The position numbers and the translations under genes were made by a program. A DNA stretch of 64,000 bases, from the NCBI GenBank assembly GCA_023426545.1, contig JAFAAN010000037.1, positions 13,817-77,816 on the forward strand, read 5' to 3'. The notes below the pieces were generated by a model. The model had not been told where the DNA came from, ran no database searches, and saw only the letters and a program-made list of their open reading frames with translations. This DNA is from Pseudomonadota bacterium (GTDB lineage: Bacteria > Myxococcota > Myxococcia > Myxococcales > Myxococcaceae). Below, piece by piece: positions 25,557 through 34,035 of the stretch (position 1 is the first letter of the stretch; every line of letters begins with the position of its first letter).

Positions 25557-27617
25557 ATGGCCTCGCCCGTCTCGAAGCCGGCGTCGCTGCTGGACGCGTC
25601 CCTGCTCAGGCCCGCGCTGGTGGACAGCCTGCGCAAGCTCCACCCGCGCGACGTGGCGCGCAACCCCGTCATGTTCGTGGTGTGGGCCGGGAGCCTGCTC
25701 ACCACGGTGCTGGCGGTGAAGGACGCGGTGTTCCCCCGCCCGGACGCCGCGCCCCTGGGCTTCACCGTGCAGGTGACGCTGTGGCTGTGGTTCACCGTGC
25801 TCTTCGCCAACTTCGCGGAGGCCGTGGCGGAGGGACGTGGCAAGGCCCAGGCCGGGGCCCTGCGGAAGATGCGCAAGGACACCACCGCGCGCCGCTGGAG
25901 GGACGGGCGCGAGGAGCGCGTCCCCGCCCCGGACCTGCGCAAGGGCGACGAGGTGATTTGCGAGGCAGGGGACCTCATCCCCGGCGACGGCGAGGTGGTG
26001 GAGGGCATCGCCAGCGTGGACGAGTCCGCGATTACCGGCGAGTCCGCCCCCGTCATCCGCGAGTCGGGGGGGGACCGCTCGGCGGTGACGGGCGGCACGA
26101 AGGTGCTCTCCGACCGCATCCGCGTGCGCATCTCCGCCAACCCCGGCGAGTCCTTCCTGGACCGGATGATAGGGCTGGTGGAGGGCGCGGCCCGGCAGAA
26201 GACGCCCAACGAGGTGGCGCTCCACATCCTGCTGGTGGGGCTCACCCTCGTCTTCCTGCTGGCGTGCGTGACGCTGGTGCCCATGGCCCTCTATTCGGGC
26301 GTGCCGCTGTCGGGCACCGCCGTGGTGGCGCTGCTGGTGTGCCTCATCCCGACGACGATTGGCGGTCTGCTGAGCGCCATCGGCATCGCGGGCATGGACC
26401 GGCTGCTGCGAAAGAACGTGCTGGCCATGAGCGGCCGCGCGGTGGAGGCGGCGGGCGACGTGGACACGCTGCTGCTGGACAAGACGGGCACGATTACGCT
26501 GGGCAACCGCATGGCCACGGAGCTGCTCCCCATGCCGGGCGTGCGGATGGAGGAATTGGCGGAGGCCGCGCAGCTCGCCAGCCTGGCGGATGAGACACCC
26601 GAGGGGCGCTCCGTCGTCACGCTGGTGAAGGACGTCTACAAGATGCGTCCGCGGGAGCTTCAAGCGCACCACGCCACCTTCGTGCCCTTCACCGCGCAGA
26701 CGCGCATGAGCGGCTGCGACCTGGTGGACCCGCACCCGCGCAGCATCCGCAAGGGCGCGGTGGACGCCATCGTCGCGCATGTGCACGCCCTGGGCGGCGC
26801 GGCGCCGGACGGGCTGGCGGAGGCGGCGGGGCGCATCGGTGACGCGGGCGGGACGCCGCTGGCGGTGGTGGATGGCTCGCGGCTCCTGGGCATCATCCAC
26901 CTGAAGGACGTGGTGAAGGGCGGCATCCACGAGCGCTTCGACCGCTTCCGCGCCATGGGCATCCGCACGGTGATGATTACCGGCGACAACCCGCGCACCG
27001 CCGCGGCGATTGCGCGCGAGGCCGGCGTGGATGACTTCCTGGCGGAGGCGACGCCCGAGGCCAAGCTGGCCCTCATCCGCGCCGAGCAGGGCCGGGGCAA
27101 GCTGGTGGCCATGACGGGGGACGGCACCAACGACGCGCCCGCGCTGGCCCAGGCCGACGTGGGCGTGGCGATGAACACCGGCACCCAGGCGGCGAAGGAG
27201 GCCGGGAACATGGTGGACCTGGACTCCAACCCCACCAAGCTGCTGGAGGTGGTGGAGGTGGGCAAGCAGCTGCTGATGACGCGCGGCACGCTCACCACCT
27301 TCTCCATCGCCAATGACGTGGCGAAGTACTTCGCCATCCTCCCCGCGCTCTTCATGGGGGTGTTCCCCCAGATTGCGCCGCTGGACGTGATGGGGCTGTC
27401 CTCGCCCTTCGGCGCCATCCTGTCCGCCGTCATCTTCAACGCGCTCATCATCATCCTGCTCATCCCCCTGGCGCTGCGGGGCGTGCGCTACCGCCCGCTG
27501 GGCGCCGAGGCCCTGCTGCGGCGCAGCCTGCTCCTCTACGGCGTGGGCGGCGTCATCGTTCCCTTCGTGGGCATCAAGGTCATCGACGTGCTGCTCGGCG
27601 CGGTGGGCCTGACATGA
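25557..27617 (+). CDS. kdpB: Potassium-transporting ATPase subunit KdpB (P-type ATPase)
   Basis: 686-residue P-type ATPase. Phosphorylation motif DKTGTITLGNR, actuator motif SAITGESAPV, TGDNPRTAAAIA, hinge MTGDGTNDAPALAQADVGVAM, all intact. Energises K+ uptake by KdpA. Start ATG at 25557, one base after the kdpA stop; the longer open frame upstream is a shadow within kdpA. Confidence 0.97.
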   Translation: MASPVSKPASLLDASLLRPALVDSLRKLHPRDVARNPVMFVVWAGSLLTTVLAVKDAVFPRPDAAPLGFTVQVTLWLWFTVLFANFAEAVAEGRGKAQAGALRKMRKDTTARRWRDGREERVPAPDLRKGDEVICEAGDLIPGDGEVVEGIASVDESAITGESAPVIRESGGDRSAVTGGTKVLSDRIRVRISANPGESFLDRMIGLVEGAARQKTPNEVALHILLVGLTLVFLLACVTLVPMALYSGVPLSGTAVVALLVCLIPTTIGGLLSAIGIAGMDRLLRKNVLAMSGRAVEAAGDVDTLLLDKTGTITLGNRMATELLPMPGVRMEELAEAAQLASLADETPEGRSVVTLVKDVYKMRPRELQAHHATFVPFTAQTRMSGCDLVDPHPRSIRKGAVDAIVAHVHALGGAAPDGLAEAAGRIGDAGGTPLAVVDGSRLLGIIHLKDVVKGGIHERFDRFRAMGIRTVMITGDNPRTAAAIAREAGVDDFLAEATPEAKLALIRAEQGRGKLVAMTGDGTNDAPALAQADVGVAMNTGTQAAKEAGNMVDLDSNPTKLLEVVEVGKQLLMTRGTLTTFSIANDVAKYFAILPALFMGVFPQIAPLDVMGLSSPFGAILSAVIFNALIIILLIPLALRGVRYRPLGAEALLRRSLLLYGVGGVIVPFVGIKVIDVLLGAVGLT

Positions 27618-28270
27618 AAGGGCGCTTCTCCATGTCCTCCACGCTCCTCACCGCCCTGCGCACGTGCGTCGTCACGCTGGTGCTCACGGGCCTGCTGTAC
27701 CCGCTGGCTGTCACCGCCGTGGCCCAGCTCCTCTTCCCCGGTGAGGCCAACGGCTCGCTGGTGAAGGACGACCAGGGCCGCGTGGTGGGCAGCGCGCTCA
27801 TCGGCCAGGGCTTCACCCGCCCCGGCTACGTCCACCCCCGGCCCTCCGCCGCGGGCGAGGGCTACGACGGCGCCGCCTCGTCGGGCAGCAACCTGGGGCC
27901 CACGTCCCAGAAGCTGAAGGCGCGCGTCACGGCGGAGGCCGCGCGCCTGCGCCGGGAGAACCCGGAGGCGCCCGGGCCCGTCCCCGCCGAGCTGGTGACG
28001 GCGTCCGCGTCCGGCCTGGACCCGCACCTGTCCCCGGAGGCGGCGCGCTGGCAGGTGCCCCGCGTGGCGCGGGTGCGCGGCGTGGCACCCGAGCGGGTCC
28101 TGGCCGTGGTGGACGCGCACGTGGAGGGGCGCACCTTCGGCGTCCTGGGCGAGCCGCGCGTCAACGTCCTGCTGCTGAACCTGGCGCTGGACCGGCGCTT
28201 CGGTCCGCCCCCGGACGAGGCGCCAGGCGTGGGAGGTGGCGGTGCGCCGCGGGAGGGGGGCTCGCGCTGA
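27614..28270 (+). CDS. kdpC: Potassium-transporting ATPase subunit KdpC
   Basis: 218 residues: one N-terminal membrane helix (CVVTLVLTGLLYPLAVTAVA) then the periplasmic KdpC domain with conserved RPSAAGEGYDGAASSGSNLGPTS pattern (split here for length as RPSAAGEGYDGAAS and SGSNLGPTS), and GLDPHLSPEAARWQVPRVA. The last 20 residues are a Gly/Pro-rich extension not needed for function. Starts within the kdpB stop (ATGA). Confidence 0.95.
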   Translation: MKGRFSMSSTLLTALRTCVVTLVLTGLLYPLAVTAVAQLLFPGEANGSLVKDDQGRVVGSALIGQGFTRPGYVHPRPSAAGEGYDGAASSGSNLGPTSQKLKARVTAEAARLRRENPEAPGPVPAELVTASASGLDPHLSPEAARWQVPRVARVRGVAPERVLAVVDAHVEGRTFGVLGEPRVNVLLLNLALDRRFGPPPDEAPGVGGGGAPREGGSR

Positions 28271-28298
28271 GCCGCGTGAGCTTCGCCAGGGGCCAGGG

Positions 28299-29468
28299 AT
28301 GACGAAGACGCAGCGCACGCGCGCGGAGGACTTCCTGGAGCTGGTGGAGCGGAGCCGGCGCGGCCGACTCAAGCTCTACATCGGCTTCGCGGCCGGCGTG
28401 GGAAAGACGTACCGCATGCTGGAGGAAGCGCACGCGCTGAAGCGGCGCGGCGTGGACGTGGTGCTGGCCTTCGTGGAGCCACACGGCCGCCCGGAGACGG
28501 CGGCCCTGGTAGCGGGCCTGGAGGTGGTGCCCCGCAAGCAGTACACGTACCGCGACGTCACCGTGGAGGAGATGGACCTGGACGCGGTGCTCGCGCGCAG
28601 GCCCCAGGTGGCGGTGGTAGACGAGCTGGCGCACACCAACCTGCCGGTGTGCCGCCACCGCAAGCGCTACCAGGATGTGGAGGAGCTGCTGGACGCGGGC
28701 ATCAACGTCATCGGCGCCTTCAACGTCCAACATCTGGAGAGCCTCAACGACCTGGTGGAGCGCGCCACGGGCGTCACCGTGCGGGAGACGCTGCCCGACA
28801 GCTTCCTCAAGACGGCCGACCAGGTGGTGAACCTGGACCTGGCGGTGGAGGACCTGCACGAGCGGCTCCGGACGGGGAAGATCTACGCGAAGGACAAGGT
28901 GCCGCAGGCGCTGGAGCGCTTCTTCCAGGAGGAGAACCTCGCCACCCTGCGCGAGCTGGCGCTGCGCGAGGTGGCGGAGAGCCTGGACCGCGCCACCGCG
29001 AGGCCGGCGCGGGGCGAGGGCGAGGAGGGCGCCCAGCGGAGCGCGGCCTGGGGCCGGGTGCTGGTGGCGCTGTCCAGCTATCCCCGGCACGCGGCGACGC
29101 TGCTGCGCCGGGGCTCGCGCATGGCGGGCCGGCTGAACACGGACTGGTTCGTCGTGTACGTGGAGACGCCGCGCGAGGCGCCGCACCTCATCGACGCGGA
29201 GGCGCAGCGGCACCTGCTGACGAACATCGAGAAGGCGAAGGAGCTGGGCGCCGAGGTGGTGCGCCTTCGGGCGAGGGACCCGGTGGAGGGCATCCTGGAC
29301 TTCGCGCACTCGCACGGGGTGGGCCACATCATCGTGGGGCGCTCGCATCAGCCCTGGTGGAAGCAGTGGCTGGGGCGCTCGGTGGACGCGCGGCTGGTGC
29401 GCGAGGGCCGGGGCTTCGACATCCACGTCGTCGCCTTCGAGCCGCCCGAGGAAGGACGGCGCCCATGA
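28299..29468 (+). CDS. KdpD N-terminal half as a separate protein
   Basis: 389 residues covering only the cytoplasmic N-terminal part of KdpD: Walker A GFAAGVGKTYRML, VDELAHTNLP (Walker B-like), the RYQDVEELLDAGINVIGAFNVQH block (shown in part as RYQDVEELLDAGI), then a universal-stress-like domain from about residue 245 (VLVALSSYPRHAATLLR to HIIVGRSHQPWWKQWLG). The four membrane helices, GAF and kinase domains of full KdpD (about 890 residues) are absent. The gene ends by ATGA overlap with a complete histidine kinase, so the usual single KdpD appears split into two proteins, or the kinase half has been swapped for an unrelated one. Confidence 0.88.
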   Translation: MTKTQRTRAEDFLELVERSRRGRLKLYIGFAAGVGKTYRMLEEAHALKRRGVDVVLAFVEPHGRPETAALVAGLEVVPRKQYTYRDVTVEEMDLDAVLARRPQVAVVDELAHTNLPVCRHRKRYQDVEELLDAGINVIGAFNVQHLESLNDLVERATGVTVRETLPDSFLKTADQVVNLDLAVEDLHERLRTGKIYAKDKVPQALERFFQEENLATLRELALREVAESLDRATARPARGEGEEGAQRSAAWGRVLVALSSYPRHAATLLRRGSRMAGRLNTDWFVVYVETPREAPHLIDAEAQRHLLTNIEKAKELGAEVVRLRARDPVEGILDFAHSHGVGHIIVGRSHQPWWKQWLGRSVDARLVREGRGFDIHVVAFEPPEEGRRP

Positions 29469-31309
29469 CGCTGCGCGCGCGGCTGCTCCTGGCGCAGGCC
29501 CCGCTGGCCCTGGCGCTGCTGCTGGTGGGCGCGGTGGCCGTGGGGACGCTGTCCCGGCTGGGGCATCTGGGGCCGCGGGTGTTGCAGGACAACTACCGCA
29601 GCGTCCTGGCGGCGCAGGGGGTGATGGCGCGGCTGGAGCGCATGGACAGCGCGGCGCTCATCATCATCGCGGGAGAGCGGCAGCGCGGGCTCGAGCAGCA
29701 GGCGGCGCAGCGCGGGCGCCTGGAGGCGCAGCTCCAGGTGCAGGAGGGTAACGTCACCGAGCCCGAGGAGGGCGAGGCGACGGCCCGGCTCCGCGCGGGC
29801 TGGCGGCGCTACGAGGAGGCCTACGACGCGTTCCTCGCCCAGCCGCCAGAGGCCGCGCGGGCGATGTACTTCCAGACGTTGGAGCCCGCCTACCTGGACG
29901 TGGTGGGGGCCGCGCGGGCCATCCTGGACCTGAACCAGGACGCGATGGTCCGCAAGAGCGAGGCGCTGCGCAGCCAGAGCACGCACGTGAACACGGTGAT
30001 GGTCACCGCGGTGCTGGTGGCCTTCGTGGCGGGGCTGCTCGCCTCGCAGTCGCTGACGAACCGGGCGCTGCGGCCGGTGTCGGTGCTGTCGCAGGCCGTG
30101 CGGCGCCTGGGCGAGGGCGACTACTCGGCGCGCGCGGTGGTGGACGGGAAGGACGAAATCGCGCGGGTGGGGCGGGACTTCAACGCCATGGCGGAGGCGC
30201 TCCAGCAGTACCGGCGCAGCAGCCTGGGTGAGCTGCTCCAGGCGCAGGCCGCGTCGCAGGCGGCCATCGACAGCCTGCCGGACCCGGTGGTGGTGTTCTC
30301 CGCGGGCGGGAGCCTGCTCAACGTCAACCGCGCGGCGGAAGAGGTGCTGCGGCTGTCGCTGGAGTCGGGCGAGGACACGCTGAGGCGCGTGGTTCCCGAG
30401 GCGCGCGAGGTGCTGGAGCGGGTGCGCGAGCACGTGCTGCGTGGGTGGGGGGCCTATCAGCCGCGCGGATACGAGGAGGCGGTGCGGACGCCGCTCCCGG
30501 ACGGAGACCGGTGGCTGCTGGCCCGGGGCAGCCCGGTGTATGGCGAGACGGGGGAGGTGGTGGGGGCCACGGTCATCCTCCAGGACGTGACGCGGCTGCG
30601 GCGCTTCGATGAGCTGAAGAACGACCTGGTGGCCACGGTGGCGCACGAGTTCCGCACGCCGCTCTTGTCGCTGCGCATGGCGCTGCACCTGGTGACGGAG
30701 GGGGTGGTGGGGCCGATGACGGAGAAGCAGGCGGACCTGCTGTTCGTGGCGCGCGAGGACTGCGAGCGGTTGCAGGGCATCGTGGACGACCTGCTGGACC
30801 TGTCGCGCATCCAGGCGGGGGAGTACCAGCTGGAGAAGCGCAGGGTGCCTGCGGAGGAGCTGGTGGACGCGGCGCTGGAGGCGCAGCAGTCGGCGGCGGA
30901 GGCGCGCGGGGTCCGGCTGTCGAGGCAGGTGGGACTGGACGTGGAGCCGGTGGACGTGGACCCGGACCGGCTGGGGCTCGTGCTGGGGAACCTGGTGGGC
31001 AACGGCGTGCAGCACTCGCCACCGGGGGGCGAGGTGGTGGTGCGGGTGTCGAGGGGGGACTACGAGACGCGCTTCGAGGTGCGGGATACGGGGGAGGGGA
31101 TTGCTCCGGACCAGCAGCTGCGCATCTTCGAGAAGTTCTATCGGGCGCCGGGCGCGCCACCCGGCGGCGCGGGGCTGGGGCTGTCGATTGCGAAGGACAT
31201 CGTCCACGCGCACGGCGGCGACATCGGCGTCGTGAGCGCGCCCGACCAGGGCAGCACGTTCTGGTTCACGTTGCCCCGGCGGCAGGAGCCCGGGCCGGTG
31301 AGTTCGTAA
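29465..31309 (+). CDS. HAMP-PAS sensor histidine kinase of the kdp operon
   Basis: 614 residues. Membrane helix 1 (LALALLLVGAVAVGTL), a helical periplasmic sensor to about residue 175, helix 2 (VNTVMVTAVLVAFVAGLLAS), HAMP (RALRPVSVLSQAVRRLGEGDY), PAS (AAIDSLPDPVVVFSAGGS), dimerisation H-box VAHEFRTPLLSLRM, and ATPase motifs NGVQHSPPGGE, VRDTGEGIAPD, GGAGLGLSIAKDIVH. It lacks KdpD-type transmembrane and GAF domains and looks like an NtrY/PhoR-type sensor. Coupled by ATGA to the KdpD fragment. No KdpE-like response regulator follows; the next gene is on the other strand 9 bp away. Confidence 0.9.
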   Translation: MTLRARLLLAQAPLALALLLVGAVAVGTLSRLGHLGPRVLQDNYRSVLAAQGVMARLERMDSAALIIIAGERQRGLEQQAAQRGRLEAQLQVQEGNVTEPEEGEATARLRAGWRRYEEAYDAFLAQPPEAARAMYFQTLEPAYLDVVGAARAILDLNQDAMVRKSEALRSQSTHVNTVMVTAVLVAFVAGLLASQSLTNRALRPVSVLSQAVRRLGEGDYSARAVVDGKDEIARVGRDFNAMAEALQQYRRSSLGELLQAQAASQAAIDSLPDPVVVFSAGGSLLNVNRAAEEVLRLSLESGEDTLRRVVPEAREVLERVREHVLRGWGAYQPRGYEEAVRTPLPDGDRWLLARGSPVYGETGEVVGATVILQDVTRLRRFDELKNDLVATVAHEFRTPLLSLRMALHLVTEGVVGPMTEKQADLLFVAREDCERLQGIVDDLLDLSRIQAGEYQLEKRRVPAEELVDAALEAQQSAAEARGVRLSRQVGLDVEPVDVDPDRLGLVLGNLVGNGVQHSPPGGEVVVRVSRGDYETRFEVRDTGEGIAPDQQLRIFEKFYRAPGAPPGGAGLGLSIAKDIVHAHGGDIGVVSAPDQGSTFWFTLPRRQEPGPVSS

Positions 31310-31318
31310 GGCTGTGCT

Positions 31319-31933
31319 TCAGGGCCGTTCGAGCGGCAGCGCCGGGAGGAGTTCCCGCACCTCGCTGATGAAGTTCGGAACGGACTTCGCCAAGCCATCC
31401 AGCAGACGAGGGAAGGTGATGGGCGGGTTCTTCAGCATCTCCGCCTGGGTGCGCAGCAGCTCCAACATGGTGCTGGGGGATTGGCTGAGGAGGTTTTGCA
31501 GGAAGGTGTCCGCGTCCTGTGCCTGCATGGCCCGGGGGAGATGGTCCGCGCCGAAGTCGCGCAGGTTGTTGGTGACGAGGGTCTGCGCGCCAACGTGTAC
31601 GGCTGCGGCCAGGACATGCCGGTCCTTGGGGTGATTCGTCATGGCCGGGACGAGGCGCTCGTAGCCGGACACCATCGCTTCGGGAAAGTGCCTGCGCATG
31701 GCTGAGACTCGGCGGTCAGCCTGCGCGGCGGTGAGCCCAATCTGTTCGATGAGGTTGCGCCGCACCTCTTCGAGGATCTCCTCCGTCCAGTAGACCTGGA
31801 TGAGCCCTTCATCGGCGGCCAGGAGCAGGACGTCGCAGAGCGAAACAGGAATCAGGACGTTCGCATCGAGGACGACTGGGAACGGAGCGGGGCGCACGGC
31901 CCAGTCGTCTCTTTCCGGAGCCGCGTCTGTCAA
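31319..31933 (-). CDS. PIN-domain ribonuclease toxin
   Basis: 204 residues. PIN fold: VVLDANVLIPVSLCDVLLLA (first Asp), EEILEEVRRNL (Glu), DRHVLAAAVHVGAQTLVTNNLRDF pattern (second Asp pair, shown in part as DRHVLAAAVHVGAQ and TNNLRDF). PIN toxins cleave RNA. The upstream partner is a DNA-binding antitoxin candidate 14 bp away, so the two form a type II module. Longer than minimal VapC (about 130), with a helical C-terminal extension. Confidence 0.82.
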   Translation of the reverse strand: MTDAAPERDDWAVRPAPFPVVLDANVLIPVSLCDVLLLAADEGLIQVYWTEEILEEVRRNLIEQIGLTAAQADRRVSAMRRHFPEAMVSGYERLVPAMTNHPKDRHVLAAAVHVGAQTLVTNNLRDFGADHLPRAMQAQDADTFLQNLLSQSPSTMLELLRTQAEMLKNPPITFPRLLDGLAKSVPNFISEVRELLPALPLERP

Positions 31934-31947
31934 CGATGGACTGGCGA

Positions 31948-32451
31948 CTACTCGTCGAACTCTGGGTAGCCACCCGCAGCCTGCGTGTCCTGCATCATCT
32001 CGGCCAGATTCGCGCGGCGCTCCGCCTTCCGGCGGGTCCGGAATTCGAGCACGTCCTGGGTGTAGACACGCCGGTGCGTGCCCGTTCGATGGAACGGAAT
32101 CTTCCCTTCGTCGAGGAGCTGCACGAGGTACTGGCGCGACACGTTGAGCAGGTTGGCGGCCTGCTGTGTGGTGAGCTCCTTCTGGACGGGGACGATGGAG
32201 ACGGCGTCACCCGAAGCCAGCACCGCAAGCAGCTGCTGGAGCAGCGTCAGGACGTCCTTGGGAAGAGGGAGCGCCTCATGATTGGGGCCAAGGAGGGTGA
32301 ACCTTGGCTGGGCCCCTCGTCCGTGGAGCGTCTCGGTGATCAGCTTGGCCAGTTGCTGGACCTGCCCCAGTGTGCCCTCGGTCGCCGAGACAGGCTCCGA
32401 GACACGCGAGCGCGCATCGTTGGTCACTGAGTCGAGAGTGGCTGGCGTCAT
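31948..32451 (-). CDS. HTH (excisionase-type) antitoxin of the PIN toxin
   Basis: 167 residues. C-terminal helix-turn-helix of the excisionase/MerR-like type: LTTQQAANLLNVSRQYLVQL, then KIPFHRTGTHRRVY with the wing. The N-terminal 90 residues are helical and may bind the toxin. First gene of the module, 14 bp before the toxin gene. Start uncertain: ATG at 32451, or TTG at 32490, closer to an AGGAGG that is about 17 bp upstream of the ATG. A cluster of palindromes lies 50-100 bp upstream, a natural place for autorepression. Confidence 0.72.
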   Translation of the reverse strand: MTPATLDSVTNDARSRVSEPVSATEGTLGQVQQLAKLITETLHGRGAQPRFTLLGPNHEALPLPKDVLTLLQQLLAVLASGDAVSIVPVQKELTTQQAANLLNVSRQYLVQLLDEGKIPFHRTGTHRRVYTQDVLEFRTRRKAERRANLAEMMQDTQAAGGYPEFDE

Positions 32452-33110
32452 ACGGGCCCCGCGGGACGCCTCCTGAGCGGCGCCTTCCAAGAAGAGGGCG
32501 CACTGCGAGCCGCAGTGCGCACACCAATTGGTGTAATACGGTGTATTACTCGACGCAAGTGCAGGTGTAGCCAGTGGCTAGCCATGAGTAGGGGGCTAGC
32601 CATCTGACCCAAGTGCAAGCCCCTATGTGCGCTGGCAGGCGCCCAGGCGTTCGCCTGCCCCTCTAGCTTCTGCATCTCCTCGCGGCGGACCTCGGAGGCG
32701 GTGCGGACGATGTCCTTGCACGACATGCCCAGGTCCTGCTCGGTGACCTTCTGGCCGAGCTTGGGCAGCACGTCCCGCTCCTCCATCGTGACGTGGTCCT
32801 TCACCACCTTCTCCAGCTCGCCGAACAGGGAGACCAGCTTCTGCGGGTCGTTGCGCGAGCGAATCATCTGGGCGATGAGCTGCGTCATCTCCCCGTGCTC
32901 CTCGATGGAGTCCTGAATCAGCGAGTCCCCCACCACCCGGCGCGCTGCGGGGTACACCCAGCGCTCCTCGATGGTGGTGTGCAACGTGAGCGCCTCCGCG
33001 AGCTGGATGCCAAGCTCTCGCCTGCTCGCATCGTCCTTCGCCTCGCGACAGGCATCGAACAGCGCTTCCACCTCACGGTGCTGCTGAACCAACAGGTCAA
33101 TCACGTCCAC
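32448..33110 (-). CDS. Hemerythrin-domain protein with abnormal C-terminal tail
   Basis: 220-codon frame from a GTG with GGAG upstream. The first 150 residues are a hemerythrin HHE fold: iron-ligand pattern His11 (QQHREVE), His44/Glu48 (LHTTIEE), His72 (EEHGEM), His106/Glu110 (KDHVTMEE). Such proteins bind O2 or sense iron or redox. The last 70 codons (from about 32660) have low-GC, rare-codon usage and run through the palindrome cluster and up to the antitoxin start (ATGA overlap). The natural stop seems to have been lost, probably when the toxin-antitoxin module arrived. Confidence 0.78.
   Translation of the reverse strand: MDVIDLLVQQHREVEALFDACREAKDDASRRELGIQLAEALTLHTTIEERWVYPAARRVVGDSLIQDSIEEHGEMTQLIAQMIRSRNDPQKLVSLFGELEKVVKDHVTMEERDVLPKLGQKVTEQDLGMSCKDIVRTASEVRREEMQKLEGQANAWAPASAHRGLHLGQMASPLLMASHWLHLHLRRVIHRITPIGVRTAARSAPSSWKAPLRRRPAGPV
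32498..32549. promoter_or_regulatory. Three consecutive palindromes upstream of the toxin-antitoxin genes
   Basis: Perfect inverted repeat GCGCACTGCG/CGCAGTGCGC (32498-32520, 3-nt loop), immediately followed by the palindrome ACACCAATTGGTGT (32521-32534), overlapping GTAATAC-N3-GTATTAC (32533-32549). The region is far more AT-rich than its surroundings. The arrangement suggests an autoregulated promoter-operator for the antitoxin. Further upstream GGCTAGCCAT occurs twice, at 32576 and 32594. Confidence 0.6.
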
Positions 33111-33319
33111 GTCTGCGCTCCTTGGAATCGGTTCCCGAGTTCCTCAACGGTCCGCACGCACGCGGGGGCACGCAATCACCGCTCCAGGCGCGCGGGGCCA
33201 CGCCCGGCCGCTTCCTGGGACAACGCGGTGTCCGCGCCCACCCCGGAGTTGGCGGTTGCCGCACATCCGCTGCACACCGTGCTGGCCTTGCCCGCCGGAT
33301 TGGGATGGAACAGGGGGGT

Positions 33320-33709
33320 ATGCGCTTGATTGGGATGATGGCTGGCGGCTCACCCCCTGGGGATGGCGACGAGGAGAACATCTTCTCCCGGGCCCGGGGC
33401 CCTTCGTTGTCGGAGCGGCAGACCCGGAAGGCCCTGCTGCTGGGGCTCGTGCTGCTGCTCCTGTGTGGCGTGTGGCTGTACCTCCAGGGCGGTGAGAACC
33501 GGGCCCTGAACGCGCTGTCGCCGGCGCAACGCGCGTCGCTCTTCCAGGAGACGCGAGAGTCCTTCCAGGAGCTGTGCACCGGCGACGCGGGCACCAGCCG
33601 CTTCCCCAGGCGCTGCGCGCAGCTGGCGGACTTCCTCACCCGCTTCACGGAATGTGACGAAGCCTGCCGGCAGGAGATTGCCCCCGCGCTCGAGCGCGCC
33701 GTGCGCTGA
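33320..33709 (+). CDS. Small single-pass membrane protein
   Basis: 129 residues from the ATG at 33320; ATGs at 33335 and 33338 are alternatives. After a polar N-terminus one membrane helix (ALLLGLVLLLLCGVWLYL), then a soluble domain with five cysteines (ELCTG, RRCAQ, FTECDEACRQ), likely disulfide-bonded outside the membrane. The family is not recognised. Upstream residues to 33122 are open frame but look non-coding. Confidence 0.6.
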   Translation: MRLIGMMAGGSPPGDGDEENIFSRARGPSLSERQTRKALLLGLVLLLLCGVWLYLQGGENRALNALSPAQRASLFQETRESFQELCTGDAGTSRFPRRCAQLADFLTRFTECDEACRQEIAPALERAVR

Positions 33710-34035
33710 CCGCACCGCACCCGCCGCCCGGTGGACACGCGAAACAGAGACATGGGTTGTTTCACGGCGTGGGTGGGATTGGGAACCGCCCGGAATTCAA
33801 GGCGCTCCGTGTCGACCTGGGTGATACGGACCGTGAGAGTTACCAGCCCGTGCACAGTTGGCTATCCTACGACTCGCGCGGCGTGAACATCGGCCGCACG
33901 GGTTCGAGGCTCCCGAGGGAGTCCGCGGAAGGATGGCGACATGTGCTGGCGCAGCGGGCCCCGGAAGACGGGGTGGCTCTCCAACCGCCGGATGGCGGCC
34001 ACGACGCACGCTCACGGTAGTGGGGAGGTCGCCCG
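33710..34035. other. Intergenic stretch upstream of the chemoreceptor gene
   Basis: 326 bp without a convincing gene. It contains an inverted repeat GAAACA-N11-TGTTTC (33741-33763), similar in half-site to the GAAAC motifs near 41.9 and 44.7 kb. A small open frame covers part of it but has no protein-like signature. The end carries the GGGGAGG ribosome binding site of the next gene. Confidence 0.5.

Noticed and set aside
32498..32603. CRISPR-like array
   Set aside because: Dyads differ in sequence and there are no regular repeats with spacers; they look like operator sites.
33757..34020. Small ORF of 87 codons before the chemoreceptor
   Set aside because: No ribosome binding site and no protein-like composition; overlaps the promoter region.
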